A stretch of 34,036 bases of DNA from Draconibacterium orientale (GCA_022729995.1 DZBS01000025.1:1-34036), one strand, 5' to 3'; shown: positions 1-8,364, counted from the first letter of the stretch. The notes: generated by a model not told the origin, from the letters alone. Program-made: numbers and translations.

Positions 1-196
1 CGAACTGAATATTTTCTTTGAGCAATTTGCGTTTGAGCCAACGCCAATAGTTTCCTGCTTTAACATAATTGTCTTCTTGGTTCAAAATGCCAACAACATC
101 AACCACGCTAAACTGCCATTTGGAGTTTTGCTCATCCCAAACGGCACGCACTTCGCGGTCGTCAAAAAAGCGTATTGATATTTTTGCATTACTCAT
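1..196 (-). CDS. BRO-N (Bro family N-terminal) domain protein, 5' part only
   Basis: The minus strand reads from an ATG at 196-194 off the left edge of the window, giving 65 complete codons. The product begins MSNAKISIRFFDDREVRAVW and continues through WQFSVVDVVGILNQ and an NYWRWLKRKL segment. This is the pattern of the BRO-N domain, a DNA-binding domain found in phage antirepressors, baculovirus Bro proteins and bacterial DinD-like proteins. What follows the domain is outside the window, so the full architecture is unknown. GC content is about 42% by hand count over 180 bases, well above the surrounding genes, and codon use looks different. That fits a recently acquired or phage-related gene. 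An alternative start at 189 would remove only two residues. The family call is from motif recognition; a role as a transcriptional regulator is inferred from the family. Confidence 0.72.
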   Translation of the reverse strand, partial: MSNAKISIRFFDDREVRAVWDEQNSKWQFSVVDVVGILNQEDNYVKAGNYWRWLKRKLLKENIQF

Positions 197-396
197 AAAT
201 AAAATGTTACTTTTTCTACTCCGGGATTTTTTATTAAAAATTATAATAATTTTTATTTTTTAATTGTTGCATACAGATTAGTAAAACAATAATCTCCAAA
301 ATCAGTATTTAAGAAATTTTATTTTCCATCAGAAATGCTATTTATTAACTATCCCCTAAATTACAAACATTTTGAAAATAATAAAGTTTTAAAAAT

Positions 397-2838
397 TTAT
401 ATTTCTATTGATATTTTTAAATTGTATAATCTTGCTGTGAGATGATTCGGGACAGCATATTGGTCGTAAACATCAGCCGAAGGATTTGCCGTATTTGGAA
501 CTACTCGAAGCCAAGAGTAAGAAATTGTGTTTTCTACATCAAGCAAATTTAAAACTTCTAATGTTATCCAAAAACTTTTCATATCTCTAAAAATTCTTCT
601 CGACGATTGTTTGTCGGCATCAATAATTACTGCTGAAGCTCCTAAATCAACACGTTTATAGTCGGGCGATAAATTTGTTGCATATTCCCTGCCCTTTTCG
701 GGCGGACCAAAATGAAATCCGGTTCCGTAAAGTAAATTCAAATGTGCTTTTATTCTTTTGTTGCCCGGAATATAATCTTGCAAAAATAATGATGCATTCA
801 CTCTTTGATCTGTCGGACGAGGAATGTAAGAAAATCCGTCGTCGGAATTATTTCCTATATTATAAATGTCTTCTTCGGTTTTCATTACGGAAAGGCTAAA
901 CCATGAATCGACACCCGGAACAAATTCGCCGCTGATTTTTGCATCTATTCCGGCAGCATATCCGTTTGCTCTTTGGTTTGCATAATATTTAACTCTCACA
1001 TTATCAATCTCAAAAGGAATAATATCATTTAATTTTTTATAATAAATTTCGGTTCTGAGCAATAATTTTCTTCCCAAACCTTCAAATTCAAAATCGTTTC
1101 CCAAAACAAAATGTATTGATTTTTGAATTTTTGAATTATCAACAATACTTCCGTCAAACATTCTCATTTCTTTGTAGAACGACGGTTGATTGTAAACACC
1201 GAATGCAAAACGAAATACTGTATTTTTTTTGCTTTGCGGTTTGTATCCGGCAGAAAGTCGCGGGCTTACAAAAAATTCATTGTTCAAAGTGTTCATCGAA
1301 AAACGAATTCCTCCAATAATTTCAAATTTTCCCGAAAATGTATTTAAAACAATTTTATCTTGAAAATATGTTTCTGCTCTTTGGTTTATAACTTTATTCT
1401 CTGATTTCACATTTCTAAATAAAACTAAATTTCCGGAATTGTAAGGAATTGAATAACCTGCGGAATCTAACATTTCCCATTCGTCAATTTTATCTTGAAT
1501 ATACTCAAATCTATATTTTAAACCCCAATTAAAATTATGAACCGAAAAAGAATGAGCTCCTTTTAATTCGGCACTTGCAACATCAATATAAAGCATATTT
1601 CTTGCGTGACGAATAGAATATCCGGTTCCCAGATTCAGCAAACTGTCGCCTGCGTTTTGTGTGCTGAAATCTCTGTTAAGTTCATTCAACGAATATGCAC
1701 TTATAATATCAAACGACTCGGATTCAACGGCTTTGAAACCGGATACAATCAGCGAATAATTATTGTTAATGTTTTGTTTATAATTTAATGTAACAGCGCC
1801 TGTATACGAATAAAATCGGTCTTTTTCTCTTCCGTCGAAAAGCACAAAGAATCCGTAAGCTCTTGTAATTGTTCCAAAATGTGTTTCTCTGCTTTCAGGA
1901 AAAAAAGTAAAATTATTATCGGAGAAATTAGCCAAAAAATTTAGATTGATTTTTTTATTGAAATCATAACTCACAAAAGTTTGAAAATCTATAAAACTTG
2001 GTTTGTATTCGCCTTGTGTTTCAAGAGAATTGAGCAAATATTGATTTGTTTTATATCGTAAACCGGTAACGAACTTTAATTTATCGTTTAACAAAGAATT
2101 TTGAAAATAAATTGAAGCACCAAGCAAGCCGAATGAAATTGCGGAAGAAAAATCGTTTGGCATTTTATATTTTATATCGAGCACCGAAGCCGTTTTATCG
2201 CCGTATTTTGCTTCAAATCCGCCGGCCGAAAAATTTACCGACGAAATCATCATAGGATTAATAAAACTTAAACCTTCTTGCTCGCCGGCACGAATTAATT
2301 GCGGACGATAAATTTCAACTCCGTTAACATACACAAGATTTTCGTCGAAATTTCCGCCTCTTACGGAATATTGAGAACTCATTTCATTTCTCGAACCGAT
2401 TACTCCGGCTTGAGTTTTAATAAGCGATTCAATTCCTTCATTTAACGAAGGCATAACTTGTGCAATCTTAGAATCTATTGTTACAATTCCGGTTGAATTA
2501 ACTCCTTCTCCGCTCACATTAACGGCTTCAATTTCGTTTTCAAATTCTAATATTACTGAAATATCCGAATATGTTGAATCAGTATTAATTTCCAGAGTAA
2601 AAGTTACTAACGACAGTTTGCTGAAAAATAATTTATTATAAGAATTTGGAATTGATATTTCAAAATGCCCCGAAGAATCAGTTTCAGTATTATATTTACT
2701 GTCGAATGTTGAAACATTAACACCTTCAATACTAAATTTATCGGTTTTAGAAAGCACATTTCCGGTAATTAATTTCTCTTGCGAAAAAATATAGACGTTG
2801 AAAAATAAAATAAATGATAACGAAATAATATATTTCAT
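397..2838 (-). CDS. TonB-dependent receptor with N-terminal carboxypeptidase-regulatory-like domain
   Basis: This 813-aa protein has a signal peptide (about residues 1-19, ending IFSQ). A CarboxypepD_reg-like beta-sandwich follows at about 20-95 (GNVLSKTDKFSIEGVNVS, then DSSGHFEISIP), then a TonB plug domain at about 110-235 (QYSVRGGNFDENLVYVNG, GGFEAKYGD). The rest is a long beta-barrel rich in aromatic and alternating residues, ending in the hydrophobic strand LYNLKISIEI. This is the usual build of Bacteroidota SusC/Cir-like outer-membrane receptors, which import substrates with energy from TonB-ExbBD. No SusD partner or other transport gene adjoins it, so the substrate cannot be predicted. 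It stands alone, divergent from the yjbQ/usp region. The length and the unbroken frame indicate a functional gene. The ATG at 2838 is chosen because the signal peptide starts there. Confidence 0.9.
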   Translation of the reverse strand: MKYIISLSFILFFNVYIFSQEKLITGNVLSKTDKFSIEGVNVSTFDSKYNTETDSSGHFEISIPNSYNKLFFSKLSLVTFTLEINTDSTYSDISVILEFENEIEAVNVSGEGVNSTGIVTIDSKIAQVMPSLNEGIESLIKTQAGVIGSRNEMSSQYSVRGGNFDENLVYVNGVEIYRPQLIRAGEQEGLSFINPMMISSVNFSAGGFEAKYGDKTASVLDIKYKMPNDFSSAISFGLLGASIYFQNSLLNDKLKFVTGLRYKTNQYLLNSLETQGEYKPSFIDFQTFVSYDFNKKINLNFLANFSDNNFTFFPESRETHFGTITRAYGFFVLFDGREKDRFYSYTGAVTLNYKQNINNNYSLIVSGFKAVESESFDIISAYSLNELNRDFSTQNAGDSLLNLGTGYSIRHARNMLYIDVASAELKGAHSFSVHNFNWGLKYRFEYIQDKIDEWEMLDSAGYSIPYNSGNLVLFRNVKSENKVINQRAETYFQDKIVLNTFSGKFEIIGGIRFSMNTLNNEFFVSPRLSAGYKPQSKKNTVFRFAFGVYNQPSFYKEMRMFDGSIVDNSKIQKSIHFVLGNDFEFEGLGRKLLLRTEIYYKKLNDIIPFEIDNVRVKYYANQRANGYAAGIDAKISGEFVPGVDSWFSLSVMKTEEDIYNIGNNSDDGFSYIPRPTDQRVNASLFLQDYIPGNKRIKAHLNLLYGTGFHFGPPEKGREYATNLSPDYKRVDLGASAVIIDADKQSSRRIFRDMKSFWITLEVLNLLDVENTISYSWLRVVPNTANPSADVYDQYAVPNHLTARLYNLKISIEI

Positions 2839-2956
2839 GTTATGGTTTTTTATAGTTTGGGATAAAAAACAAAATTACTTTTTTAAAACAAAAATTCGAT
2901 AAATATTATTGTTCAAAAAAAAAAATTTAATTTTATAAGATAGAAAAAACAAGAAA

Positions 2957-3459
2957 ATGATAACACAAAACGAAATATTATTGCCCGAATTTAAAAAAGG
3001 ATTTCATCTGTTTATTTTTAAATTGTTTTTAAAGGTCAGATAGGAACATCTTAAATAAACATTCTCTTGTGTGTCAAAAGACTAAAATGGATGTTTCATT
3101 TAATTGATAAATATATTTTTGGGGAAATCAATTATTTACCAATTGCGGGATTAATGAATATTTTTATAAAACACACTTCAGCAGGATTAACAATAAATGA
3201 AAATGCCGATATTAGTGTAAGAGAAGATTTTGAAAATATTTTCAACAAACTTATTCCGGAAAATGAAAGTTATTACAAGCACATTTTTGAAGGCTCGGAC
3301 AATATGCCTGCGCATGTAAAATCAACAATTGTCGGGCAAAGTATCACTATACCGATATCGGAAGGAAAACCAAATTTGGGAACATGGCAAGGAATATATT
3401 TATGTGAATTTCGGCGAAATGCAGGAAGACGAAAAATTGTGATAACTGTTTATTCATAA
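2957..3459 (+). pseudogene. yjbQ: yjbQ-family gene (UPF0047) interrupted by an 86-bp insertion
   Basis: The first reading frame starts at ATG 2957 (MITQNEILLPEFKKGFH), runs into inserted DNA and stops at 3041-3043. The remainder of the family continues in another frame from 3094 (FHLIDKYIFGEINYLP, then IKHTSAGLTINENAD, NMPAHVKSTIVGQS, NLGTWQGIYLCEFRR). Removing 3008-3099 (the 86-bp element plus one copy of TTTCAT) rejoins the two parts in frame as KKGFHLIDKY, with the usual family length of about 137 residues. YjbQ proteins share a trimeric fold and have been linked to weak thiamine-phosphate synthase activity; that is family knowledge. Translation could restart at ATG 3091 inside the element, giving a protein lacking the first 15 or so residues and so the first beta strand. 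I call it a pseudogene, but a short restart product is possible. Confidence 0.85.
3008..3093 (+). mobile_element. 86-bp MITE-like element, copy A, inside yjbQ
   Basis: This sequence interrupts yjbQ and is flanked by direct repeats TTTCAT at 3002-3007 and 3094-3099, as expected for a 6-bp target duplication. Its reverse complement occurs again at 3633-3718 with exactly the same length and the same flanking hexamer. By hand alignment the first 43 bases match at 41 positions, including the core GGTCAGATAGGAACATC. The second 43 match at about 25, including the last six (TGGATG). An imperfect stem is possible between GGAACATC (3043-3050) and GGATGTTTC (3089-3097). It encodes no protein. The ends (CTG...ATG) are not inverted repeats, so the transposition mechanism is unclear. 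I cannot assign it to a named family. Confidence 0.75.
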
Positions 3460-3550
3460 CCGGCTTACTTTTTGTTTTCAGGGCATACAGAGATTTCTTA
3501 TATTCAATTATAAAAAAAATGAAATAAGTTAATAAAAATTACAGTAAAAA

Positions 3551-3582
3551 TTTGCTTTAATTAGTATTTTTATTTATCTTTA
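3551..3582 (+). promoter_or_regulatory. Putative usp promoter, TTTG-N20-TATCTTTA
   Basis: TTTG at 3551-3554 and TATCTTTA at 3575-3582 resemble the Bacteroidota -33 (TTTG) and -7 (TAnnTTTG) elements with a 20-nt spacer. The last position is mismatched. Initiation near 3589 would give the usp mRNA a leader of about 130 nt, of which 86 nt are the inserted element. Confidence 0.35.
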
Positions 3583-3632
3583 ACAAAATGAAAAAAGCAT
3601 TAAGTCCCAAAAAATAATCTAAAATTATGAAA

Positions 3633-3718
3633 CATCCACTTATATATCTCTATTTACAGACGAATAATTATTTTGGATGTTCCTATCTGACCTTTAAAAA
3701 CAATTAAAAAAAAAACAG
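3633..3718 (-). mobile_element. 86-bp MITE-like element, copy B, in the usp leader
   Basis: This is the inverted partner of the copy in yjbQ, also exactly 86 bp, and flanked by direct ATGAAA repeats (3627-3632 and 3719-3724), the complement of TTTCAT. The right-hand repeat supplies the ATG and second codon of the usp gene, so the insertion left the usp reading frame intact. It moved the original upstream sequence 92 bp away. The arms GAAACATCC (3629-3637) and GGATGTTCC (3675-3683) can pair almost perfectly, so the transcribed leader could fold into a hairpin here. The left ATGAAA also opens a 26-codon upstream reading frame, 3627-3707, that lies almost wholly in the element. Confidence 0.75.
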
Positions 3719-4570
3719 ATGAAAAAGAACCTAAATGATATTATTCTTATACCTACGGATTTTTCCGAAGTGTGTGAAAATGCTATTGAGCATGGAATAA
3801 CAGTTGCAAAAATCATGAACTACCGTGTATTTTTATTACATGTGGTTAATAAAGAAACAAACAAATATTTGGAGTCGGAAAGTTTATCAAGAGAATCTGT
3901 TTCTGAAATTCTTGACAAAAAGGTTCTTGAGTATGAAAAAAACTTCGATTTCAAAGTAGAATATCTGATAAGAAACGGAAATCTTTTTGAAAAAATTGAA
4001 AGTGTTTGCGAAAAACTCGGAGTTAAACTCATAATTCTCGGAACACACGGAAAAGCCGGATTCCAAAAACTTACCGGAAGTTACGTTTTAAAAGTTGTGT
4101 CGTTGACCGATACTCCAACAATTGTTGTTCAAAAACGTTCATTTAGCGAAGGTTACAAAAAAATTGTTTTCCCTATTACCGCACAAACACAAGACAGACA
4201 AAAAGTTGTTTGGGCTGTTAATATTGCTAAAACTTTTGATGCAACAATACATCTTATTCCTAAATTTGAATCGGAAAAATACTACAAAACAAGAATTATG
4301 AGTGTTACCAAACAAATTAAAAACTTGTTTGACGAATACGGAGTAAAATATGTTGATAAAGTTTCTGAACCGGGTGCAGGAAATTTTGCAAAACAAGTTA
4401 TTGATTATGCAGTTCAAAATGAAGCTGAACTTATTATGACACTTATTAATAAAGATAAAGTTGCATTTTTCTCAACTTGGGACGAACAAATTATTTATAA
4501 CTCGTCGCAAATTCCGGTAATTTGTATTAACCCTATTGAAACCAAAAAAGGTGTTTGGAACAGATATTAG
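3719..4570 (+). CDS. Universal stress protein with two tandem UspA domains
   Basis: The 283-aa protein has two UspA (alpha/beta Rossmann-like) domains. Domain 1, about residues 8-140, begins IILIPTDFSEVCENAIEHG. It ends with the nucleotide-binding loop GTHGKAGFQKLTGSYVLKV, close to the G-2X-G-9X-G(S/T) signature of ATP-binding members. Domain 2, about 145-275, begins KKIVFPITAQTQDRQ and lacks a clear glycine-rich loop, so ATP binding is likely confined to the first half. Such double-Usp proteins are cytosolic and rise in stationary phase or under stress; their exact roles are mostly unknown. The ATG at 3719 belongs to the hexamer duplicated by the upstream 86-bp insertion. A strong hairpin terminator follows the stop codon. 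Confidence 0.9.
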   Translation: MKKNLNDIILIPTDFSEVCENAIEHGITVAKIMNYRVFLLHVVNKETNKYLESESLSRESVSEILDKKVLEYEKNFDFKVEYLIRNGNLFEKIESVCEKLGVKLIILGTHGKAGFQKLTGSYVLKVVSLTDTPTIVVQKRSFSEGYKKIVFPITAQTQDRQKVVWAVNIAKTFDATIHLIPKFESEKYYKTRIMSVTKQIKNLFDEYGVKYVDKVSEPGAGNFAKQVIDYAVQNEAELIMTLINKDKVAFFSTWDEQIIYNSSQIPVICINPIETKKGVWNRY

Positions 4571-4606
4571 TAAATTGAAATAATTTTACAGATTTTACAA
4601 TTATCC

Positions 4607-4658
4607 AAAAAGGAGAATCTTAATATTCAATAAAATGAAATAAGATTTCTCCTTTTTT
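4607..4658. terminator. Bidirectional hairpin terminator between usp and the M16 gene
   Basis: AAAAAGGAGAATCTTA at 4607-4622 pairs with TAAGATTTCTCCTTTTT at 4641-4657 with one mismatch, across an 18-nt AT-rich loop. There is a T-run on the plus strand and an equivalent run on the minus strand. The genes on either side converge, so it can end both transcripts. Confidence 0.85.
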
Positions 4659-4659
4659 A

Positions 4660-5943
4660 TTAATCTCTACTGCAAGAAATTACAGTGTGCATTGTATCTT
4701 CTCTCAAATACTTTTCGGCTGTTTCCAATATTTCCGAAGCAGTAATATTTTGAATAGCTTTTAAGTATTTATCATAAAAATCATAACCCAAATCATAATC
4801 AAAAATAGATTCAAAAGCTTGCGAAAGAGCAAAAGCGCCGTCGAAATTTGCTACAAAAGAACCAATCAAATAATTTCTTACACGAGTAAGTTCTAAATCG
4901 GAAACTTTTTCTGTACGAAGAATTTTTATTTCTTTAAAAACTTCGTCAACAGCTTTTTTATACACTTCTTTTCCGGCATCGGCAGAAATAACAAAAAACC
5001 CGGAATTTAGCATCGACATATTTGCAGAATATATTCCGTAAGTGTAACCTTTGTCTTCGCGAATATTTTTCATAAGTCGCGAACCGAAATATCCGCCCAA
5101 AATTGTATTTGTAACAGATAAATTATAAAAATCTTCGTGTTTTTTGTTGATAGAAATTTTTCCTATTTTTATTGTGGCTTGCACAGCATTTTCCTTTTCT
5201 ACAAAAACATATTTGGGTTCAAAATTTTTAATACTGAAATCGAAATTATTTTGTAGAATTTGACTTTTAAGTAAAGTATTTCCAAAAAATAAATTAAGAT
5301 TTTCGATAAGTTCGGGACAAATTTTTCCGGAAGCAATTATTGTTAAGTTCGAGAAATCGTAAAATTTTGCAAAAAATGTTTTAAGTTCCTTAGTGTCTAC
5401 AGATGAAAAATCTTTTTCAACCGGCAGTTGAGAATAAATATGGTTTTTGCCGAAAACAGTTTTATAATATTCTTCGCGAGCAAGAACTTCGGTTTTTTGT
5501 CTGTCGATATTAAATTGTTGAAGTCCGTTTAATAAATATGTTTTAAGTTCTTTTTTAGGAAAAACAGAATCTGTAAGCATTTTATACACAATTTGCAAAG
5601 TGCTGTTCAAATGTTTGTTAAGAGTAAAAATAGTTAAATTTGAAGTGTGTTTTCCGGTTTGTAAACCAATAAAAGCACCGTAAAAATCTATTTTTTCGGC
5701 AATTTCAGCCGAAGAAAATTCAGAAGTTCCTTCATTTAACATTGCATTTGTTGATTCCGGGATCAAAGAATTTTTGGAATAAATATCGCCGGCCAAAAAT
5801 CTGAAAGTAATTTTAACAATTTCTTGGTCGCCGGCATTAATTGTAAAAAGCGGAATTCCGTTTTTTAAAAATTGCTTTTCGGCTTTTGTAATATTTATTT
5901 TTTCGGCTGTTTTAAATGCCGGCGGATTTTTTCTGTCTGTCAT
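4660..5943 (-). CDS. M16-family peptidase homologue, catalytically inactive type
   Basis: The 427-aa protein has the two-lobed M16 fold. The N-terminal lobe covers about residues 20-200. The C-terminal lobe, about 200-420, contains the conserved segment GGYFGSRLMKNIREDKGYTY, with the arginine-tyrosine pair that positions substrate in active partners. The zinc-binding motif HxxEH expected near residues 65-75 is absent; the region reads ESTNAMLNEGTSEF. In Bacteroidota and other bacteria such zinc-less subunits normally pair with an active HxxEH subunit encoded next door. Neither neighbour here is one, so a partner would have to be encoded elsewhere. No signal peptide is visible, so it is probably cytoplasmic. 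It lies 93 bp downstream of the hydrolase-type RSH gene on the same strand and may share its transcript. Confidence 0.85.
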   Translation of the reverse strand: MTDRKNPPAFKTAEKINITKAEKQFLKNGIPLFTINAGDQEIVKITFRFLAGDIYSKNSLIPESTNAMLNEGTSEFSSAEIAEKIDFYGAFIGLQTGKHTSNLTIFTLNKHLNSTLQIVYKMLTDSVFPKKELKTYLLNGLQQFNIDRQKTEVLAREEYYKTVFGKNHIYSQLPVEKDFSSVDTKELKTFFAKFYDFSNLTIIASGKICPELIENLNLFFGNTLLKSQILQNNFDFSIKNFEPKYVFVEKENAVQATIKIGKISINKKHEDFYNLSVTNTILGGYFGSRLMKNIREDKGYTYGIYSANMSMLNSGFFVISADAGKEVYKKAVDEVFKEIKILRTEKVSDLELTRVRNYLIGSFVANFDGAFALSQAFESIFDYDLGYDFYDKYLKAIQNITASEILETAEKYLREDTMHTVISCSRD

Positions 5944-6036
5944 ATTTTGATTTTTTCAAATATAAATATTTTTTTGAATATTAAATATTTACAAAGAAGC
6001 ATTTTGAGTATTTTTAAGTTTGATAAATGTTATTTT

Positions 6037-8226
6037 TTATTTGAAGGAAAATGCTCTGTATACTTTTTGAACATCTTTTACATTGCTTATTTTGGTAATT
6101 AATCTGTTTAAACTTGCAGAATTTTTAATGAAAAGTTCAATTATTCCTATAAAAAGATTTTTTTCTGATTTTATAATTAAAGATTTCATGTTTATATCCA
6201 TTTCCGACGAAATAATATCTATAATATCCGACAATAAACCTTTTCTGTCTAAGCCTGTAATTTCAATTTTTGCTCTAAAATCGCTTATTTCGGCTAATTG
6301 CCAAACAACATTTGTAGTATTTTGTCCTTCCGACGAATTTAATAATTTAGCTTTTTTACAATCGGCTCTGTGAATAATAAATCTGCTGTCTTTTTTATGA
6401 ACAATTGCTTTGTCGCCTTCGAGCGGATGACAACAAACAGCAAGCGAAATATTGTCTAAACTTTCTATAACAAACGGAGCTTTGGGGCTAAATTCTATTT
6501 CTGAAAGTTTTTGAGGTTCAATTTTTTTTGCAGAAGTAAATAATCCGAAAATTCTTTGAGTAAAACCGTGTAATTTGGTAATTTCTCGGGCAATATCTTC
6601 ATCTTTAATTCTTCCTATTGAAAGTCTGAAATAAAATTCTTCTTTGTTTTTACATCTAAAAACATTTATGAATTTGGCGAGAATATCTTCTTTCAACTTA
6701 TATTTTTCAATAACATAATTAAATTTTATTTCGCCTTCGGAAATCATATTTCGTTTTATCTTTTTGAAATATCCGGCAAGAATATCTTGATTTTTGGGAA
6801 TTTTAAGACTTTTTTTCCAAATTTTTTCGGGCTTTGAATTTTCGTCGGTTAATATTTTAATTTGTTCTCCGGTGCTAAGAATATAATCATAACTTACGGT
6901 TTTTTTATCAACTTCTGCGGCCACAAAATGAAAACCCAAATCGGTGTGAATTGTAAATGCGTAATCTAAAACGGTTGCTCCTTTTTTGAGAATAATTTGA
7001 TCGCCTTTTGGTGTGATAACGTAAATTTCGCTGTCTTGGGGTTTAATAAGTTCCAGAATCCGGTCGTTTGAAAGATTCTTTTTTCCGAGTATTTCGCCCA
7101 TTGAATTTATCCATTGCTTAACATTTGAAAGATGAATATTATCGTGATTTCTTGCATAACCGCGTTGCGCAATTTGATTCATTCTGTCGGTCATAATCTG
7201 AACTTCGTGCCAATGACCGCCAAACATAACATCGGTAATTATTGCTTCAAAACCGTTTGTTTTCGGGTGTGTTATCCAATCTTTTAATTTACTGTCTTTC
7301 ACTAAAAAAACATCTGTAAGCATTGAATAAACTAAGAAGCATTGTTGTTTTTCGGGTAAATTATCGGAAGGATTAATTACAATTCTGATTGTTATGTAGT
7401 TATAAATATCTTCAAATTTTATTTGTTTGTCGGTAATAATTTTCCAAGTTCTGTAATACGATTTTGTAATTGTATCTATATGAAAATTATAATTATATTT
7501 TTCCAAATTTTTATGAAGCGGTTCAAGTATTTGATTCAGTTTAATTTGTCTTTCGGGGAAATTGATGTCAACAATTTGTTTTATTTTATTGTATTCTTCC
7601 GGAAATCTGTTTTTAAAACTTAAATCTTCAATTTCTTTTTTTATGCTGAACAAACCGAGTTGATGAGCCAAAGGAGCATATATTTCAAGAGATTCTGCCG
7701 TTTTAATCATTTTATTATTTTCGGGCATTTCATCAATTGTTCTTAAATTATGCAATCGGTCGGCAATTTTTACAAATGCAATTCTTTTATCTTCCGACAT
7801 TTTTAAAATGAAATGTCTAAAAGTATCTGCTTGTTTTGAACGTCCGGGAACAATTATTTCTTCCGATTTTGTAACTCCCTGAACAATTGTAAGAACTTCT
7901 TTTCCAAATTCTCTTTCAATATCTTCATCGGTAAATTCGGTGTCTTCAACAACATCATGAAGTAAAGCGGCAACAACTGTTGTTGAGCCTAAACCCATTT
8001 CAAAAGCAATAATTTTTGCAACAGCAAGCGGATGAAGAATATATGGAAGTTTCAAACCGGTTTTCCGAAATTGTTTAATATGTGCTTTTCTTGCAAATTC
8101 AAAAGCATATTTAACTTTTTGAAATGATTCCGGCTTTTGAAGTCTTTCTGACGTTTTTATCAAATCATCGAAAGCAGCATCAACTAATGAATCAAAATCG
8201 GATTTTATGTTATTCTCGGTATACAT
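6037..8226 (-). CDS. RelA/SpoT homologue: HD hydrolase intact, synthetase degenerate
   Basis: The 729-aa protein has long-RSH architecture: HD hydrolase (about 35-190), synthetase-like region (about 240-370), TGS (about 400-460), a helical and conserved-cysteine region (CCHPLEGD near 635), and a C-terminal ACT domain. The hydrolase carries the metal and substrate residues: R54, H65, H90-D91 (ALLHDVVEDT), E94-D95, and D156/N160 in KIADRLHNLRT. The synthetase-like region has lost the key ones. The arginine of the RxKS segment is Ile (TITKSYYRTWKI), the catalytic Asp is Asn (IYNYITIRI), NGYxSLHT is NGFEAIITD, and the AEHGxAxHWxYK segment is QRGYARNHDN. It should therefore be a (p)ppGpp hydrolase of SpoT type without alarmone synthesis. 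A second RSH at 13362-15527 shows the opposite pattern. The ATG at 8226 has no good competitor. Confidence 0.9.
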   Translation of the reverse strand: MYTENNIKSDFDSLVDAAFDDLIKTSERLQKPESFQKVKYAFEFARKAHIKQFRKTGLKLPYILHPLAVAKIIAFEMGLGSTTVVAALLHDVVEDTEFTDEDIEREFGKEVLTIVQGVTKSEEIIVPGRSKQADTFRHFILKMSEDKRIAFVKIADRLHNLRTIDEMPENNKMIKTAESLEIYAPLAHQLGLFSIKKEIEDLSFKNRFPEEYNKIKQIVDINFPERQIKLNQILEPLHKNLEKYNYNFHIDTITKSYYRTWKIITDKQIKFEDIYNYITIRIVINPSDNLPEKQQCFLVYSMLTDVFLVKDSKLKDWITHPKTNGFEAIITDVMFGGHWHEVQIMTDRMNQIAQRGYARNHDNIHLSNVKQWINSMGEILGKKNLSNDRILELIKPQDSEIYVITPKGDQIILKKGATVLDYAFTIHTDLGFHFVAAEVDKKTVSYDYILSTGEQIKILTDENSKPEKIWKKSLKIPKNQDILAGYFKKIKRNMISEGEIKFNYVIEKYKLKEDILAKFINVFRCKNKEEFYFRLSIGRIKDEDIAREITKLHGFTQRIFGLFTSAKKIEPQKLSEIEFSPKAPFVIESLDNISLAVCCHPLEGDKAIVHKKDSRFIIHRADCKKAKLLNSSEGQNTTNVVWQLAEISDFRAKIEITGLDRKGLLSDIIDIISSEMDINMKSLIIKSEKNLFIGIIELFIKNSASLNRLITKISNVKDVQKVYRAFSFK

Positions 8227-8364
8227 TTTATAAAAAAAAAGGTTTATTATAAGTCGGTTTAGTTTTACATATTACGAATAATAATTCAAATATGTTACTT
8301 TCAACAATATATATTTTAAATAATTTAAGGTTACAGTGCCTGAATCTGTAAAAATATAAAAGAT

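Noticed and set aside
69-263. Plus-strand reading frame of 64 codons at the left edge.
   Set aside because: It is the shadow of the BRO-N gene on the opposite strand and runs into AT-rich intergenic DNA with a low-complexity tail.
3067-3459. yjbQ as a complete gene starting at TTG 3067.
   Set aside because: The first residues would come from the inserted element, and the true N-terminus with its own ATG is found at 2957 in another frame.
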